A model generated the notes under the pieces. The model had not been told where the DNA came from and searched no databases. It saw nothing but the letters and a program-made list of their open reading frames with translations. Below are positions 55,235-62,940 of a DNA stretch of 64,000 nt, piece by piece (the first letter of the stretch is position 1; each line of letters begins with the position of its first letter). This DNA is from Rubrolithibacter danxiaensis (GTDB lineage: Bacteria; Bacteroidota; Bacteroidia; Sphingobacteriales; Sphingobacteriaceae), in contig NZ_JBKOPS010000008.1 in assembly GCF_047272945.1 (NCBI RefSeq), forward strand, positions 123,393 through 187,392, given 5' to 3'. The translations under genes and the position numbers were made by a program.

Positions 55235-55837
55235 TCACAAGGTAGGGTTATACCTTTTAGAAGCCTTAGGAGTTTTAGGAGTTGCATTTTGATACATTGC
55301 CATGCCAATATTTGAAAGATTATTCACACCGTTATTAAGGCTCGCATTTCCTGCCCCTCTTAACTGTGCTATTTTATTCATAGCCTCCGCATATTTATCC
55401 GCTTTATTGTATTGAAACTCCTTGTCTTTATAATCCGCTACGTTTTGATTTTGAGCCAACAATTGAGCCTCGTTTGCTTGTTGCATTTGTGCATCTTGAG
55501 CATCAAGATTCAAAGAAGCGTCATTCGCCTGAGCAACAATATTACCAACGGCAGCCAATCCATTTCTCTGAGTGGAAAGCGCATTTAGGCCAGCAGAAAC
55601 ATTTCTATTAATATTGTTTTGAGCATTAGCGTATTGCTGTGTACCCATTCCTTGAGCAGCTCTCTTTTCTGCTATCTTTTGATTTAGGGCTACTTCTGCG
55701 GGAGTTGAATAAACCGGCCTTACCGTTTTCTTTTCTAACCTCCTGGCTTTTGCTCGCTGAAACAACCCTACTCCTAATCCTATAAGGCTACTCGCCCCTC
55801 CCGAAATTGCGCCTATCGCCCCATCACTCATTCCCAT
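55235..55837 (-). CDS. virion pilot/ejection-like protein
   Basis: 200 residues, rich in Ala, Asn and Gln. A Gly-rich hydrophobic start (MSDGAIGAISGGASSLIGLGVGLFQ) precedes RAKARRLEKK, then YSTPAEVALNQKIAEKRAAQGM and a long coiled helix (NQNVADYKDKEFQYNKADKYAEAMNKIAQLRGAGNA). The order Gly-rich membrane-active segment plus long amphipathic helix resembles DNA-pilot proteins of microviruses and short internal virion proteins. It is odd here since no capsid gene is present. Function inferred from composition only. Confidence 0.45.
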   Translation of the reverse strand: MGMSDGAIGAISGGASSLIGLGVGLFQRAKARRLEKKTVRPVYSTPAEVALNQKIAEKRAAQGMGTQQYANAQNNINRNVSAGLNALSTQRNGLAAVGNIVAQANDASLNLDAQDAQMQQANEAQLLAQNQNVADYKDKEFQYNKADKYAEAMNKIAQLRGAGNASLNNGVNNLSNIGMAMYQNATPKTPKASKRYNPTL

Positions 55838-56145
55838 AATGTAAATTTACTAATAAAACACTTCAATATTTAAAAGTTTTAGGCGTGAAACCCGGCGTAA
55901 AATAAATCATGGCTATTTGCAGGAGAGATAACTTGTTGTTTTAACGGCTGGGGGATGCCGGGGAAAATTCATTTAGAAAACCGGGGGGGCTACTTTGGAA
56001 ACAAAAACATAATCTATTGATTATAAAATAATTAGCTAAACCACATTTAAATGCAACTACTTGAATCGTTACAATTTTACTACCACACCCTAATTTATCA
56101 GAATGTATTGTATTGCAAACCAGCAAGTTGAGGAAAATTTAATAC

Positions 56146-56167
56146 AGTCCTATCAGGACTAATTTTG
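56146..56167 (+). promoter_or_regulatory. palindrome overlapping a -7 element, before the 81-residue gene
   Basis: AGTCCT-ATC-AGGACT (56146-56160) abuts TAATTTTG (56160-56167), a TAnnTTTG-type -7 box. A repressor bound to the palindrome could block the promoter. The 55838-56145 stretch before it holds a G-rich patch (about 55948-55989) and no convincing gene. Confidence 0.4.
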
Positions 56168-56229
56168 TATTTCAATCCTATTTTGTATAATAGTGAGAGT
56201 TGACTAACCCCCCACTAAACTTTTAACAC

Positions 56230-56475
56230 ATGAACAATTACTTACAAGCAACAGGAAAATTTGACATTTTAGGAGATGAAATATTTCTTAATGACACAGT
56301 AGAACTTATTTTAATAGACGATGCAATAGACTTTGGAGTAATAGGAATAGATACTCTTCACGTAATTACAACAGATACAGGAGAGTTATCAGCATTAGAT
56401 TGTTTTGGAGAATTAATAAGGATAGATGATTGGTCTAATGTTAAAAGAGTAGATAACTCTAAGATTTACAATTAA
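56230..56475 (+). CDS. 81-residue hypothetical protein
   Basis: Acidic, beta-like: ATGKFDILGDEIFLNDTVELILIDDAIDFGVIGIDTLHVITTDTG, then CFGELIRIDDWSNVKRV. No signal peptide or motif. Start is preceded by a candidate operator and promoter, and it ends at a terminator, so it is likely expressed separately, possibly a regulator or anti-phage peptide carried by the element. Not recognised. Confidence 0.6.
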   Translation: MNNYLQATGKFDILGDEIFLNDTVELILIDDAIDFGVIGIDTLHVITTDTGELSALDCFGELIRIDDWSNVKRVDNSKIYN

Positions 56476-56505
56476 TAATGTATCTACTTTCTAATTAAAT
56501 GACTT

Positions 56506-56537
56506 AATAGGGCTATTTTAAGCCCTATTGTTGTTTT
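56506..56537 (+). terminator. terminator after the 81-residue gene
   Basis: AATAGGGCT / AGCCCTATT stem with loop ATTTTA, followed by GTTGTTTTTT. The rest of the gap to the right att site is AT-rich with no gene. Confidence 0.85.
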
Positions 56538-56755
56538 TTCTCCTTTATCTAAAGAAAATGTATTGGTTCTCCTGATATTTCTATAGCTACCCGAAAACTA
56601 TAACCAAACACTACAAATTACTTTGAAATTTTCAATTTAAAATATTGCCGAATAAAATTAGATAACATTCAGTAGTTAAGAAGATTAAATTGAAAATAAG
56701 AGTAAGTACGCTATAGACATTTTCAAAATGCGGCATTAGACAAATTAATAGAGAT

Positions 56756-56774
56756 GTTGGTGATTTGTTGGTTC
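56756..56774 (+). repeat. GTTGGT repeats near the right end (candidate integrase arm sites)
   Basis: GTTGGTGATTTGTTGGTTC, 18 of 19 bases equal to 48287-48305 at the left end. Lies 49 bases inside the right att core. Confidence 0.5.
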
Positions 56775-56822
56775 CTAAAAAAGGAAAAAGCACCTACTTT
56801 TATCGTAAGTGCTTGATTATTA

Positions 56823-56865
56823 AGTGGGAGCAACAGGATTCGAACCTGTGACCCTCTGCTTGTAA
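56823..56865 (-). repeat. right attachment site: 3' half of tRNA-Val(TAC)
   Basis: Identical 43 bases to 48117-48159. Beyond it the sequence becomes GCTTGT-AAGAA-ACAAGC (56857-56873), a 6-base inverted repeat around a 5-base spacer, the classical form of an integrase core site. The tRNA 5' half does not follow here either. Confidence 0.85.
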
Positions 56866-57003
56866 GAAACAAGCATATATGCCTTTCAGAGCTAAATAAA
56901 AGTGTTTTTAATCACTCTATATGTACTTGTACGAACTATGTACGAACTCAACAGCCAGGTAAAAAAATTAATGAATTAAAATGCAATCTAATAAAAAGAA
57001 TTC

Positions 57004-57459
57004 CTATAGTAATCCCTCATCTGCAAAACTGTAATAGCCTTCTGAACTAATTATCAAGTGATCCAGTACAGATATATCTAACAGTTCTCCTCCAGACTTC
57101 AGCTTCCTTGTTAATTGTCTGTCTGCTTCACTTGGTTTAAGATTACCAGATGGATGATTATGTATAAGAATAATTCCAGATGCAGCAGCTTTAATAGCTG
57201 AACAAAAGATGATTTTTGGATCTGCAATTGTTCCTGACATACCTCCTGTACTAATTTCAATAAGTCCTAAAACTCTATTAGCTCGATTAAGAAGCATTAC
57301 TTTAAACTGTTCTACTAAGTCTAACGTTCCTAAATTCCAATGCTCTCTGACTACTAAAAATGCGTCTTTTGATCCTGTGATTTTAGGTCTGTCAGAAGCT
57401 TTGATTTTTGATTTGTAAACTAGTTGCACCTCGGCAACTTGAATTTGATTTTGTACCAT
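57004..57459 (-). CDS. RadC-like JAB-domain protein
   Basis: 151 residues, only the JAB/MPN+ domain of RadC (full RadC has about 220). JAMM metal motif HNHPSGNLKPSEAD and the later LDHLIISSEGYYSF are intact. RadC-like JAB proteins are common on genomic islands and mobile elements; their role in recombination is unclear. An inverted repeat region lies just upstream of its start. Confidence 0.88.
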   Translation of the reverse strand: MVQNQIQVAEVQLVYKSKIKASDRPKITGSKDAFLVVREHWNLGTLDLVEQFKVMLLNRANRVLGLIEISTGGMSGTIADPKIIFCSAIKAAASGIILIHNHPSGNLKPSEADRQLTRKLKSGGELLDISVLDHLIISSEGYYSFADEGLL

Positions 57460-57490
57460 AATAGTTTGAATTAATTATGGTACTCTCCTC

Positions 57491-57594
57491 GGCTAAGAGC
57501 AATCAAGTCCAAAAGGAAACGATATAAATTGATAGTGGGTTAGACTGAGGGTTTATGCTCGGCAATCTTTTGGACGCTTCAGTAGCTCTTAGCC
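57491..57594. repeat. long imperfect inverted repeat upstream of the RadC-like gene
   Basis: Outer arms GGCTAAGAGC (57491-57500) / GCTCTTAGCC (57585-57594) and inner arms GTCCAAAAG (57507-57515) / CTTTTGGAC (57567-57575), with a loop of about 51 bases. In RNA of the leftward transcript it would form a two-tier stem in the RadC-like leader. Confidence 0.5.
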
Positions 57595-57783
57595 TAACTT
57601 TGTATTATGATTAATGATACCTCACTCTCATAGTAGCACTGCACATTTTTATTTCTGATTGTTTAATCTATATACCTCTTTATAAGAAAATGTGCTTGGA
57701 AGCTTTAGCTATTTTTTTAAAAGCTATTAGCTTCTAAAGTATCAAATACCTATTTTGTTCTTCTTAAACTAACTCTCAATTTT

Positions 57784-58302
57784 ATGTTTACGCGCTCTAT
57801 TTGCATCTTCTTATTGTTGTTACCCCTAGTTTCTTTTGCTCAGCTTAAGGAAGAGATAAAAAAACAGGCTCAGATTATTATTACTGCGACTAAGAATTCT
57901 GATTTCGAAACCGTTATTAGCAAAACGCACCCATCTCTTGTAGCAAAGCTTGGGGGTAAGGAGCAAATGTTAGTTGTAATAAAAGAAGGAATGGAGAAAT
58001 TAGCATCGGAGAGCATTAAAATTGATACAGCAGTACTTGGAGAGCCAGGTGAAATCTTTCAGGCTGGTGAAGAACTCCATTGCCTAGTGCCAGAAGTGAT
58101 TGTACTTGGCTCTCCTATGGGAAAATTAGTAAGCCAATCACATTTATTAGCAATTAGTGGAGATGAAGGATTAACATGGGCGTTTTTAGATGTTGGTGAG
58201 ACAATAACAGACGATAATATTATAGAGTTGATTCCTAACTTTAATAGAAAGCTCAAGATTCCTATGAACCCTAAACCTGTTCTTTATAAGAATAAGCAAT
58301 GA
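57784..58302 (+). CDS. exported hypothetical protein
   Basis: 172 residues with a signal peptide (SICIFLLLLPLVSFAQ). Mature part: ETVISKTHPSLVAKLGGKEQMLVVIKEG, GEPGEIFQAGEELHCLVPEVI, GLTWAFLDVGETITDDNIIELIPNFN. I recall similar secreted proteins in many Bacteroidota genomes, with no assigned function. Lies between two divergent genes on the island. No partner. Confidence 0.65.
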   Translation: MFTRSICIFLLLLPLVSFAQLKEEIKKQAQIIITATKNSDFETVISKTHPSLVAKLGGKEQMLVVIKEGMEKLASESIKIDTAVLGEPGEIFQAGEELHCLVPEVIVLGSPMGKLVSQSHLLAISGDEGLTWAFLDVGETITDDNIIELIPNFNRKLKIPMNPKPVLYKNKQ

Positions 58303-58356
58303 AATTCTTACCTCCTTAATAGGCCTGTATTAGGACACCACTTATATCTTAAGGTA

Positions 58357-58905
58357 TTAAAAGGGACTGTTGTATTTTTTAATGACGCTATCTAATACCG
58401 TCGAGTTAGGATTCTGTACTGTAGATTCAAATGCAACTGGCATTGCTGGCAAAAGCGTCTTTGGTATTACTGAGTCTTTTAACCAGCCAGTAGCAGTATA
58501 CCAATCGTCTTTTAATCCATGTGGAAAATCTGCGATATGTTGAACTTTGTTATTCTTGTAAACAAACACTTCTACTGCTGGAGAAGGATGAGATGTGTGT
58601 TTGTGGTCGTTGTTTAACGGTTTTTTGTTTAGATTCTCAAACTTGATATTGATTGTATCCCAAAGACCCTGAGTAATACTACCTTTATAATAACCTTGTA
58701 GTTTAGCGCCTTTCCCTCCAAAATAAATATAGTTTAGACTGCTATCCACAGAAAAAGCAAAGTAAGGACAACCACCTTCCCAACATTCACCACCTGTTGC
58801 AAATGTAATCTTTTGAATGTTATTGTTTCTTTTTAAAGGTTGCTTTGAGCACGATAAGAATGCAAACAGAAAGCTAATAAGAATGAAAAGTGTGCTCCTA
58901 TTCAT
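58357..58905 (-). CDS. DUF6438-like lipoprotein
   Basis: 182 residues with lipoprotein signal ending LSC (Cys19). The motif GGECWEGGCPYFAFSVDSS followed by YIYFGGKGAKLQGYYKGS resembles the DUF6438 pattern (a Cys-containing G.CyG.CP.y.l.i core). Outer-membrane or periplasmic lipoprotein of unknown role. It is convergent with the previous gene. Confidence 0.65.
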   Translation of the reverse strand: MNRSTLFILISFLFAFLSCSKQPLKRNNNIQKITFATGGECWEGGCPYFAFSVDSSLNYIYFGGKGAKLQGYYKGSITQGLWDTINIKFENLNKKPLNNDHKHTSHPSPAVEVFVYKNNKVQHIADFPHGLKDDWYTATGWLKDSVIPKTLLPAMPVAFESTVQNPNSTVLDSVIKKYNSPF

Positions 58906-59014
58906 ATTTTGTTTTGATGCAAAAGCCTAATTCTTTCCATACTCTTAACTTAGAGTAGATCCAAATGTTAGCTTTTAAAATAGGTGGGTTAAAATAAAAT
59001 TTAATGAAGGGATA

Positions 59015-59707
59015 TTAATCAGAGTTTACATTGTCAAGTATTTCTCTTAACTCTTTATAACTCTTACAAATTTTCTCCTTTTGTCCTTCGGGTATATACT
59101 TTGGAAATCTTACATAATGAAACTTCGCGTCTTGTTTTATATACCTCATCCCAACTGTCTCTCTCGCAGTTGTTCCAATACAAACTACCAGCTTTGGCTT
59201 CAACATCTCAATCTCCCTATAAATTAAATCCTGATCATTGGAAGGAGTTCTCCTCGCATCAAACACATATGATTGCGTTGCTATTTCTGACTTTATATCA
59301 AGATGTTTATGAACGTTGTTATAAAGATGCTTTTTCCACCACCTCTCAGAAAATGAAGAGATAATCTCAGACTCTTCAGTGAGCCAAAGATGTGCAAGTG
59401 CCGTTATACTTAATTTATTTTTATCTGACAGTGACCCTTCAAAGACAAAAAAGAATTTTGCTTCTCCAGTAGAGACAACATCCTCTCCAATAAATGGCAA
59501 ATCAGTACTTCTTACCCTTTTGTCATCCTTTATCCTGTTTTCTACTTCATTTGAAAATACTTCTATGTAGTTCTGATAGAAATTATACAAGTAAGGGAAT
59601 GATGACGAAAGGCTACAAATGATATTATTCGAGCTAGTAGTTAATTGGGTTCTAGTATATACTTTATATTCACTGTGAAGATCAGCAAGTTTTCTAGCAA
59701 TTTGCAT
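59015..59707 (-). CDS. uracil-DNA-glycosylase-like protein linked to the SIR2-Argonaute gene
   Basis: 230 residues. The N-terminal half is helical (RKLADLHSEYKVYTRTQL; FYQNYIEVFSNEVENRI). The C-terminal half has AKFFFVFEGSLSDKN, SYVFDARRTPSND and LKPKLVVCIGTTARETVGM, placed like the GE.PG, middle and V.LG..A segments of the uracil-DNA glycosylase superfamily, but the catalytic HPS-like end is not obvious (RFPKYIPEG stands there). It starts 21 bases after the SIR2-Argonaute stop on the same strand, so the two are very likely one operon. Could be an accessory nucleic-acid-binding or processing factor. Confidence 0.5.
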   Translation of the reverse strand: MQIARKLADLHSEYKVYTRTQLTTSSNNIICSLSSSFPYLYNFYQNYIEVFSNEVENRIKDDKRVRSTDLPFIGEDVVSTGEAKFFFVFEGSLSDKNKLSITALAHLWLTEESEIISSFSERWWKKHLYNNVHKHLDIKSEIATQSYVFDARRTPSNDQDLIYREIEMLKPKLVVCIGTTARETVGMRYIKQDAKFHYVRFPKYIPEGQKEKICKSYKELREILDNVNSD

Positions 59708-59728
59708 AAATTCTATTCTAGTAAGATG

Positions 59729-62700
59729 TTATATAAATAGTCTATAATCATATGTTTTTCCTTCAAATCTAGAAAGCAGTTTTCCTATCCTGGCAATTTC
59801 ATTTGAAGAATCAATAGTGGATGGAAGTTTGGAGTAAAGGTCAAGTGAGTTCCAGTTCATTTTAGTCAATCCTAATATTTCAGTTGCAATGGTATTAATA
59901 TTAGATTCCCCGTAATGTTTAGTTATTTTGACAGGCGCGGGAATACTCCTACCTCCTAAATAAAATTTGTAATTTGGTTGTCTGACTGATGGAACTATGC
60001 CGTGTGTCCACAGGAGAGCAGTATATTTATCGATAGCAATACAAGTTCCTCTTGAAATAGGGAATTTGTCTACTTGTAAAGTGTTTTGATAAACACTCAT
60101 TGCAACGAAGCGGGCATCAATCTCAAAGTTAATCTCTATTAAATCTATTTTCTTTATTCCAGCTTTATTTAAACTGGCCTTGATTCCATTGATTTCATCT
60201 TCAGTAAACTTTGTTCTTTTATGTATCACTACTCTTTCTGGAAGTTTGTCAAGAGACTGATAAAATAATTCGCGGATTGACACTCCAAATTGAAAAGCGT
60301 CTTTGTATGACAGATAGGGATTGAGTTTTTTGTCTAGGAAGTAATTGTCAATCTTTGAGAGTCTATATTTCAGGCCCTGCCCATTTGAGTCATATATGTG
60401 GCTACAGCCAATGACGATTTCGGATTTGTCTTGAATTTTTGAAACACTATAACCAATACCGGCATAGGCAGTGTTCTTTTCTTGATTGCTTAGAATCCAC
60501 GGTGTCCTCAGTGATTTGACATAAAATGACAAAGATAGCCACCAATAAATTTGACATTTCAATTTGTCACTTAATGTATCTTCTCTGATTAATTGAGTCG
60601 AAATGCCTCTTGAAGCCGAGAAAGCTTTAATATAGTCATGTAGGTCAAAACTTTCTCCTTCATTAATATAACTTTCAAATGGCTGCCATTCATTTGGTAT
60701 AAATATTACAATTGTTCCCTGGCCTTGTGTATTTGAAACTCGATCAATTTTAGATGTAATGAGCCTAACTAACTTGATTGCATTTTTGTGATTTTCTAAC
60801 TCATTGTCTGCAATAAAATCAATGTCTAACCATCTCTCGCTATTTTCAAAGTATGGTATATTAATGGGGATATTAAAAGCAGCAGCAAACCCAGGGTAGT
60901 CAATAAGATAATCTGAATCGAGATTTTCTCGTTGGTGTTTTACTTGTAACTTCGATAAGAATTCATAAAACGACTTTGAATATCGGTTTCCACATACGAC
61001 AGTTAAATTGATTTCACTTGAATGGATCACCCCATTGAGATTTACATCAAAAGGTCGGTTGTTTACTAACCCTCTCATTGGATGAAAGTCTTTAAATTCA
61101 ATATCTGTTGAGATATTTCTAAAAACCAGTTGTGGCTCTAAGAATTGCACACCCTTAAATTGAGTCTGCTTCTTATCATAGTTATTAGGTGGGTAGGACC
61201 TGTAACTAGGATCTAACACAGTTATTTCACCAAATGCGGTCTTTGACGAAATTTGAAATTCAAAGCCAGTTCCTGAAGAGAGAGGATAATCAAATTTGGT
61301 TCGTTTATCATTGAATAGAGTTTTATTCCAAAAAGCTAATACTTCATCATATTTGTTATTGAACAGTTTTTCTAATTGAATTTTGCTTATTGATTGTTTT
61401 TGAGTTTTTGATATTTCTTCTGGAGACGAAAGATAAACTGTGGGAGTAAACGATAAATAACCAAAGCTTTTATTTTTATCAAAGTAAAAGGACAAGTAAA
61501 TAGCTTTATGTACGTCTACATTTCCCGACTTTCTTTCAATGCTTCTAAGCCAAATTTTATCCTTAAAATTTGTATCAAGGTTAGTATTAAAGGAGAAGTG
61601 GGTTAATATTGCCTTAAGCATCAAAGATTTAAAGGCTGACACGTTTTCAATATCAAATTTAGAAATAGGCTCTCTTTTTATTTCTGATTTTAAACAGCTC
61701 TTAAAAACATTACTAAGATCGGTTAACGTTCCAAGTGCAAACACTTTGTTTTTAAAAGGTACTGCACAGATACTTGAATCTTTGGTGATTGATTTCAAAA
61801 AACTCCAGGGTTTTTCGTCTTGGTAATCGATCTCGAATTGGAATACTTCTTTTGGAAACACAATGGGGTGTAAATTGCTTTTTATGTACTTGTCTGTTTT
61901 TCCAAAATCCAAGCTAAATTCTGTTTTTAGATAGTCATCTTTTTCAGTTGTTTCTAAAGCTTCTTGAATTTTTTTGGCAATAGTTTGATTGTCTTCAAAT
62001 GCTGATTTAGCTAAATGAATTAAAGTTTTATCAAAACCGTCAGTCGCTATATAATAAGCTTCTCTGCCTGCTGCTCGGACTTGCAAAATAAGTTCTGATA
62101 CTTCCTTATTCATGTTGTCTCCATAACCGCACCAATATAATCTCCCAGCTCCTTTCTTTGAAAATGCTGTTATAATTGCTTGCATTAATGATTTATCTCG
62201 TCCACTATATCCAATAACTATTAAATTCTTATCAATATGATAATTAGCTAAATGCTCCCTGAACGTTTGGTCTTGAGTATCTAATTCATTGTCTGTGTTT
62301 TTAAGTGTTGCGAACTTGAAATCCCCGTGTAAGGCTATGGTTAGTAACTCCTTATTACTTTGATTGCGATATATCCTATCTACATTGTCTAAGGTAATTT
62401 CAATTGGGGTTAGTTTATTTTGATGGGCTGATCGTGCGGTTAAGCCATCAAAGTTTGTTGTCCAAACCGATTTAACAACACCGTGTTCAGCTAATAAACA
62501 AAGCAGTTTATAGCCGATATATGGCTCTTTATTTTCAATTAAATTAAAGAAATACTTACGTCTATCGTCAGTGATCGGATATGCCTTCTGTGCATAAAAC
62601 GAATATTCTTCAATAGCGTCAAGCTTGGGATATTCACCTTGGGTATCTAACCAATTTTGAATGCTTCTTCTTACAGCTTCGTCTTTATAGTTCTTATAGA

Positions 62701-62887
62701 ACTCCGCTGCATTAATGTTTTTAGATAAAAAGATGTCTTTTTTCCATTCCCAAATACAATCATATGCGGTTTGTATTCCTGAACTGATAGAGGCGCCTGC
62801 TCCTAATAAAAAGGAATGAGGAACGTCTATGTTTCTTTTAAAAGACCTGAGAAATGCAGAATATTCTAGATGAAGGTTGTTTGTCAT
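59729..62887 (-). CDS. SIR2-APAZ-Argonaute fusion (SPARSA-type defence protein)
   Basis: 1052 residues. Residues 20-300 are a SIR2-like NADase: SFLLGAGAS (NAD loop, 29-33), TTNFDG (Asn145), ALHGDF (His187) and IGYSGRD. Residues about 320-640 fit an APAZ-type connector. The C-terminal 400 are MID-PIWI: MID from FIPNEWQPFESY (near 725), PIWI with GIGYSV near 807 where active Argonautes have a catalytic Asp, VVIHKRTKFT, and GTCIAIDKYTALLWTHG through to the end. So the PIWI is inactive as a nuclease, as in short Argonautes. In known SPARSA systems guide-RNA recognition of invading DNA triggers NAD depletion. The single-chain form combines both partners. Confidence 0.85.
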   Translation of the reverse strand: MTNNLHLEYSAFLRSFKRNIDVPHSFLLGAGASISSGIQTAYDCIWEWKKDIFLSKNINAAEFYKNYKDEAVRRSIQNWLDTQGEYPKLDAIEEYSFYAQKAYPITDDRRKYFFNLIENKEPYIGYKLLCLLAEHGVVKSVWTTNFDGLTARSAHQNKLTPIEITLDNVDRIYRNQSNKELLTIALHGDFKFATLKNTDNELDTQDQTFREHLANYHIDKNLIVIGYSGRDKSLMQAIITAFSKKGAGRLYWCGYGDNMNKEVSELILQVRAAGREAYYIATDGFDKTLIHLAKSAFEDNQTIAKKIQEALETTEKDDYLKTEFSLDFGKTDKYIKSNLHPIVFPKEVFQFEIDYQDEKPWSFLKSITKDSSICAVPFKNKVFALGTLTDLSNVFKSCLKSEIKREPISKFDIENVSAFKSLMLKAILTHFSFNTNLDTNFKDKIWLRSIERKSGNVDVHKAIYLSFYFDKNKSFGYLSFTPTVYLSSPEEISKTQKQSISKIQLEKLFNNKYDEVLAFWNKTLFNDKRTKFDYPLSSGTGFEFQISSKTAFGEITVLDPSYRSYPPNNYDKKQTQFKGVQFLEPQLVFRNISTDIEFKDFHPMRGLVNNRPFDVNLNGVIHSSEINLTVVCGNRYSKSFYEFLSKLQVKHQRENLDSDYLIDYPGFAAAFNIPINIPYFENSERWLDIDFIADNELENHKNAIKLVRLITSKIDRVSNTQGQGTIVIFIPNEWQPFESYINEGESFDLHDYIKAFSASRGISTQLIREDTLSDKLKCQIYWWLSLSFYVKSLRTPWILSNQEKNTAYAGIGYSVSKIQDKSEIVIGCSHIYDSNGQGLKYRLSKIDNYFLDKKLNPYLSYKDAFQFGVSIRELFYQSLDKLPERVVIHKRTKFTEDEINGIKASLNKAGIKKIDLIEINFEIDARFVAMSVYQNTLQVDKFPISRGTCIAIDKYTALLWTHGIVPSVRQPNYKFYLGGRSIPAPVKITKHYGESNINTIATEILGLTKMNWNSLDLYSKLPSTIDSSNEIARIGKLLSRFEGKTYDYRLFI

Positions 62888-62940
62888 TGGACTACTATTG
62901 AAGCAAATTTGTTATAACACTTTACAAGTTTGTATAAAGG

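Larger units (their letters stand above)
48117..56865. mobile_element. 8.7-kb integrated element, phage-satellite-like
   Basis: Bounded by the 43-base tRNA-Val repeats. Contents in order: tyrosine integrase, an unknown protein, helix-turn-helix protein, winged-helix-like protein, VapE-type ATPase, iteron cluster, two overlapping unknown genes, two leftward genes (a secreted protein and a virion pilot-like protein) and a small gene. There is no terminase, portal, capsid, relaxase or conjugation gene. The replication module plus integrase without structural genes is the pattern of satellites that use a helper phage, or of a small mobilisable island. Composition looks more AT-rich than the flanking core genes. 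Confidence 0.8.

Noticed and set aside
55941..56126. 61-residue leftward frame
   Set aside because: It overlaps the G-rich patch, has no motif, promoter or ribosome-binding site, and its composition is not gene-like.
57004..57459. Full-length RadC repair protein
   Set aside because: Only the JAB domain is present; the N-terminal helix-hairpin-helix part of chromosomal RadC is missing.
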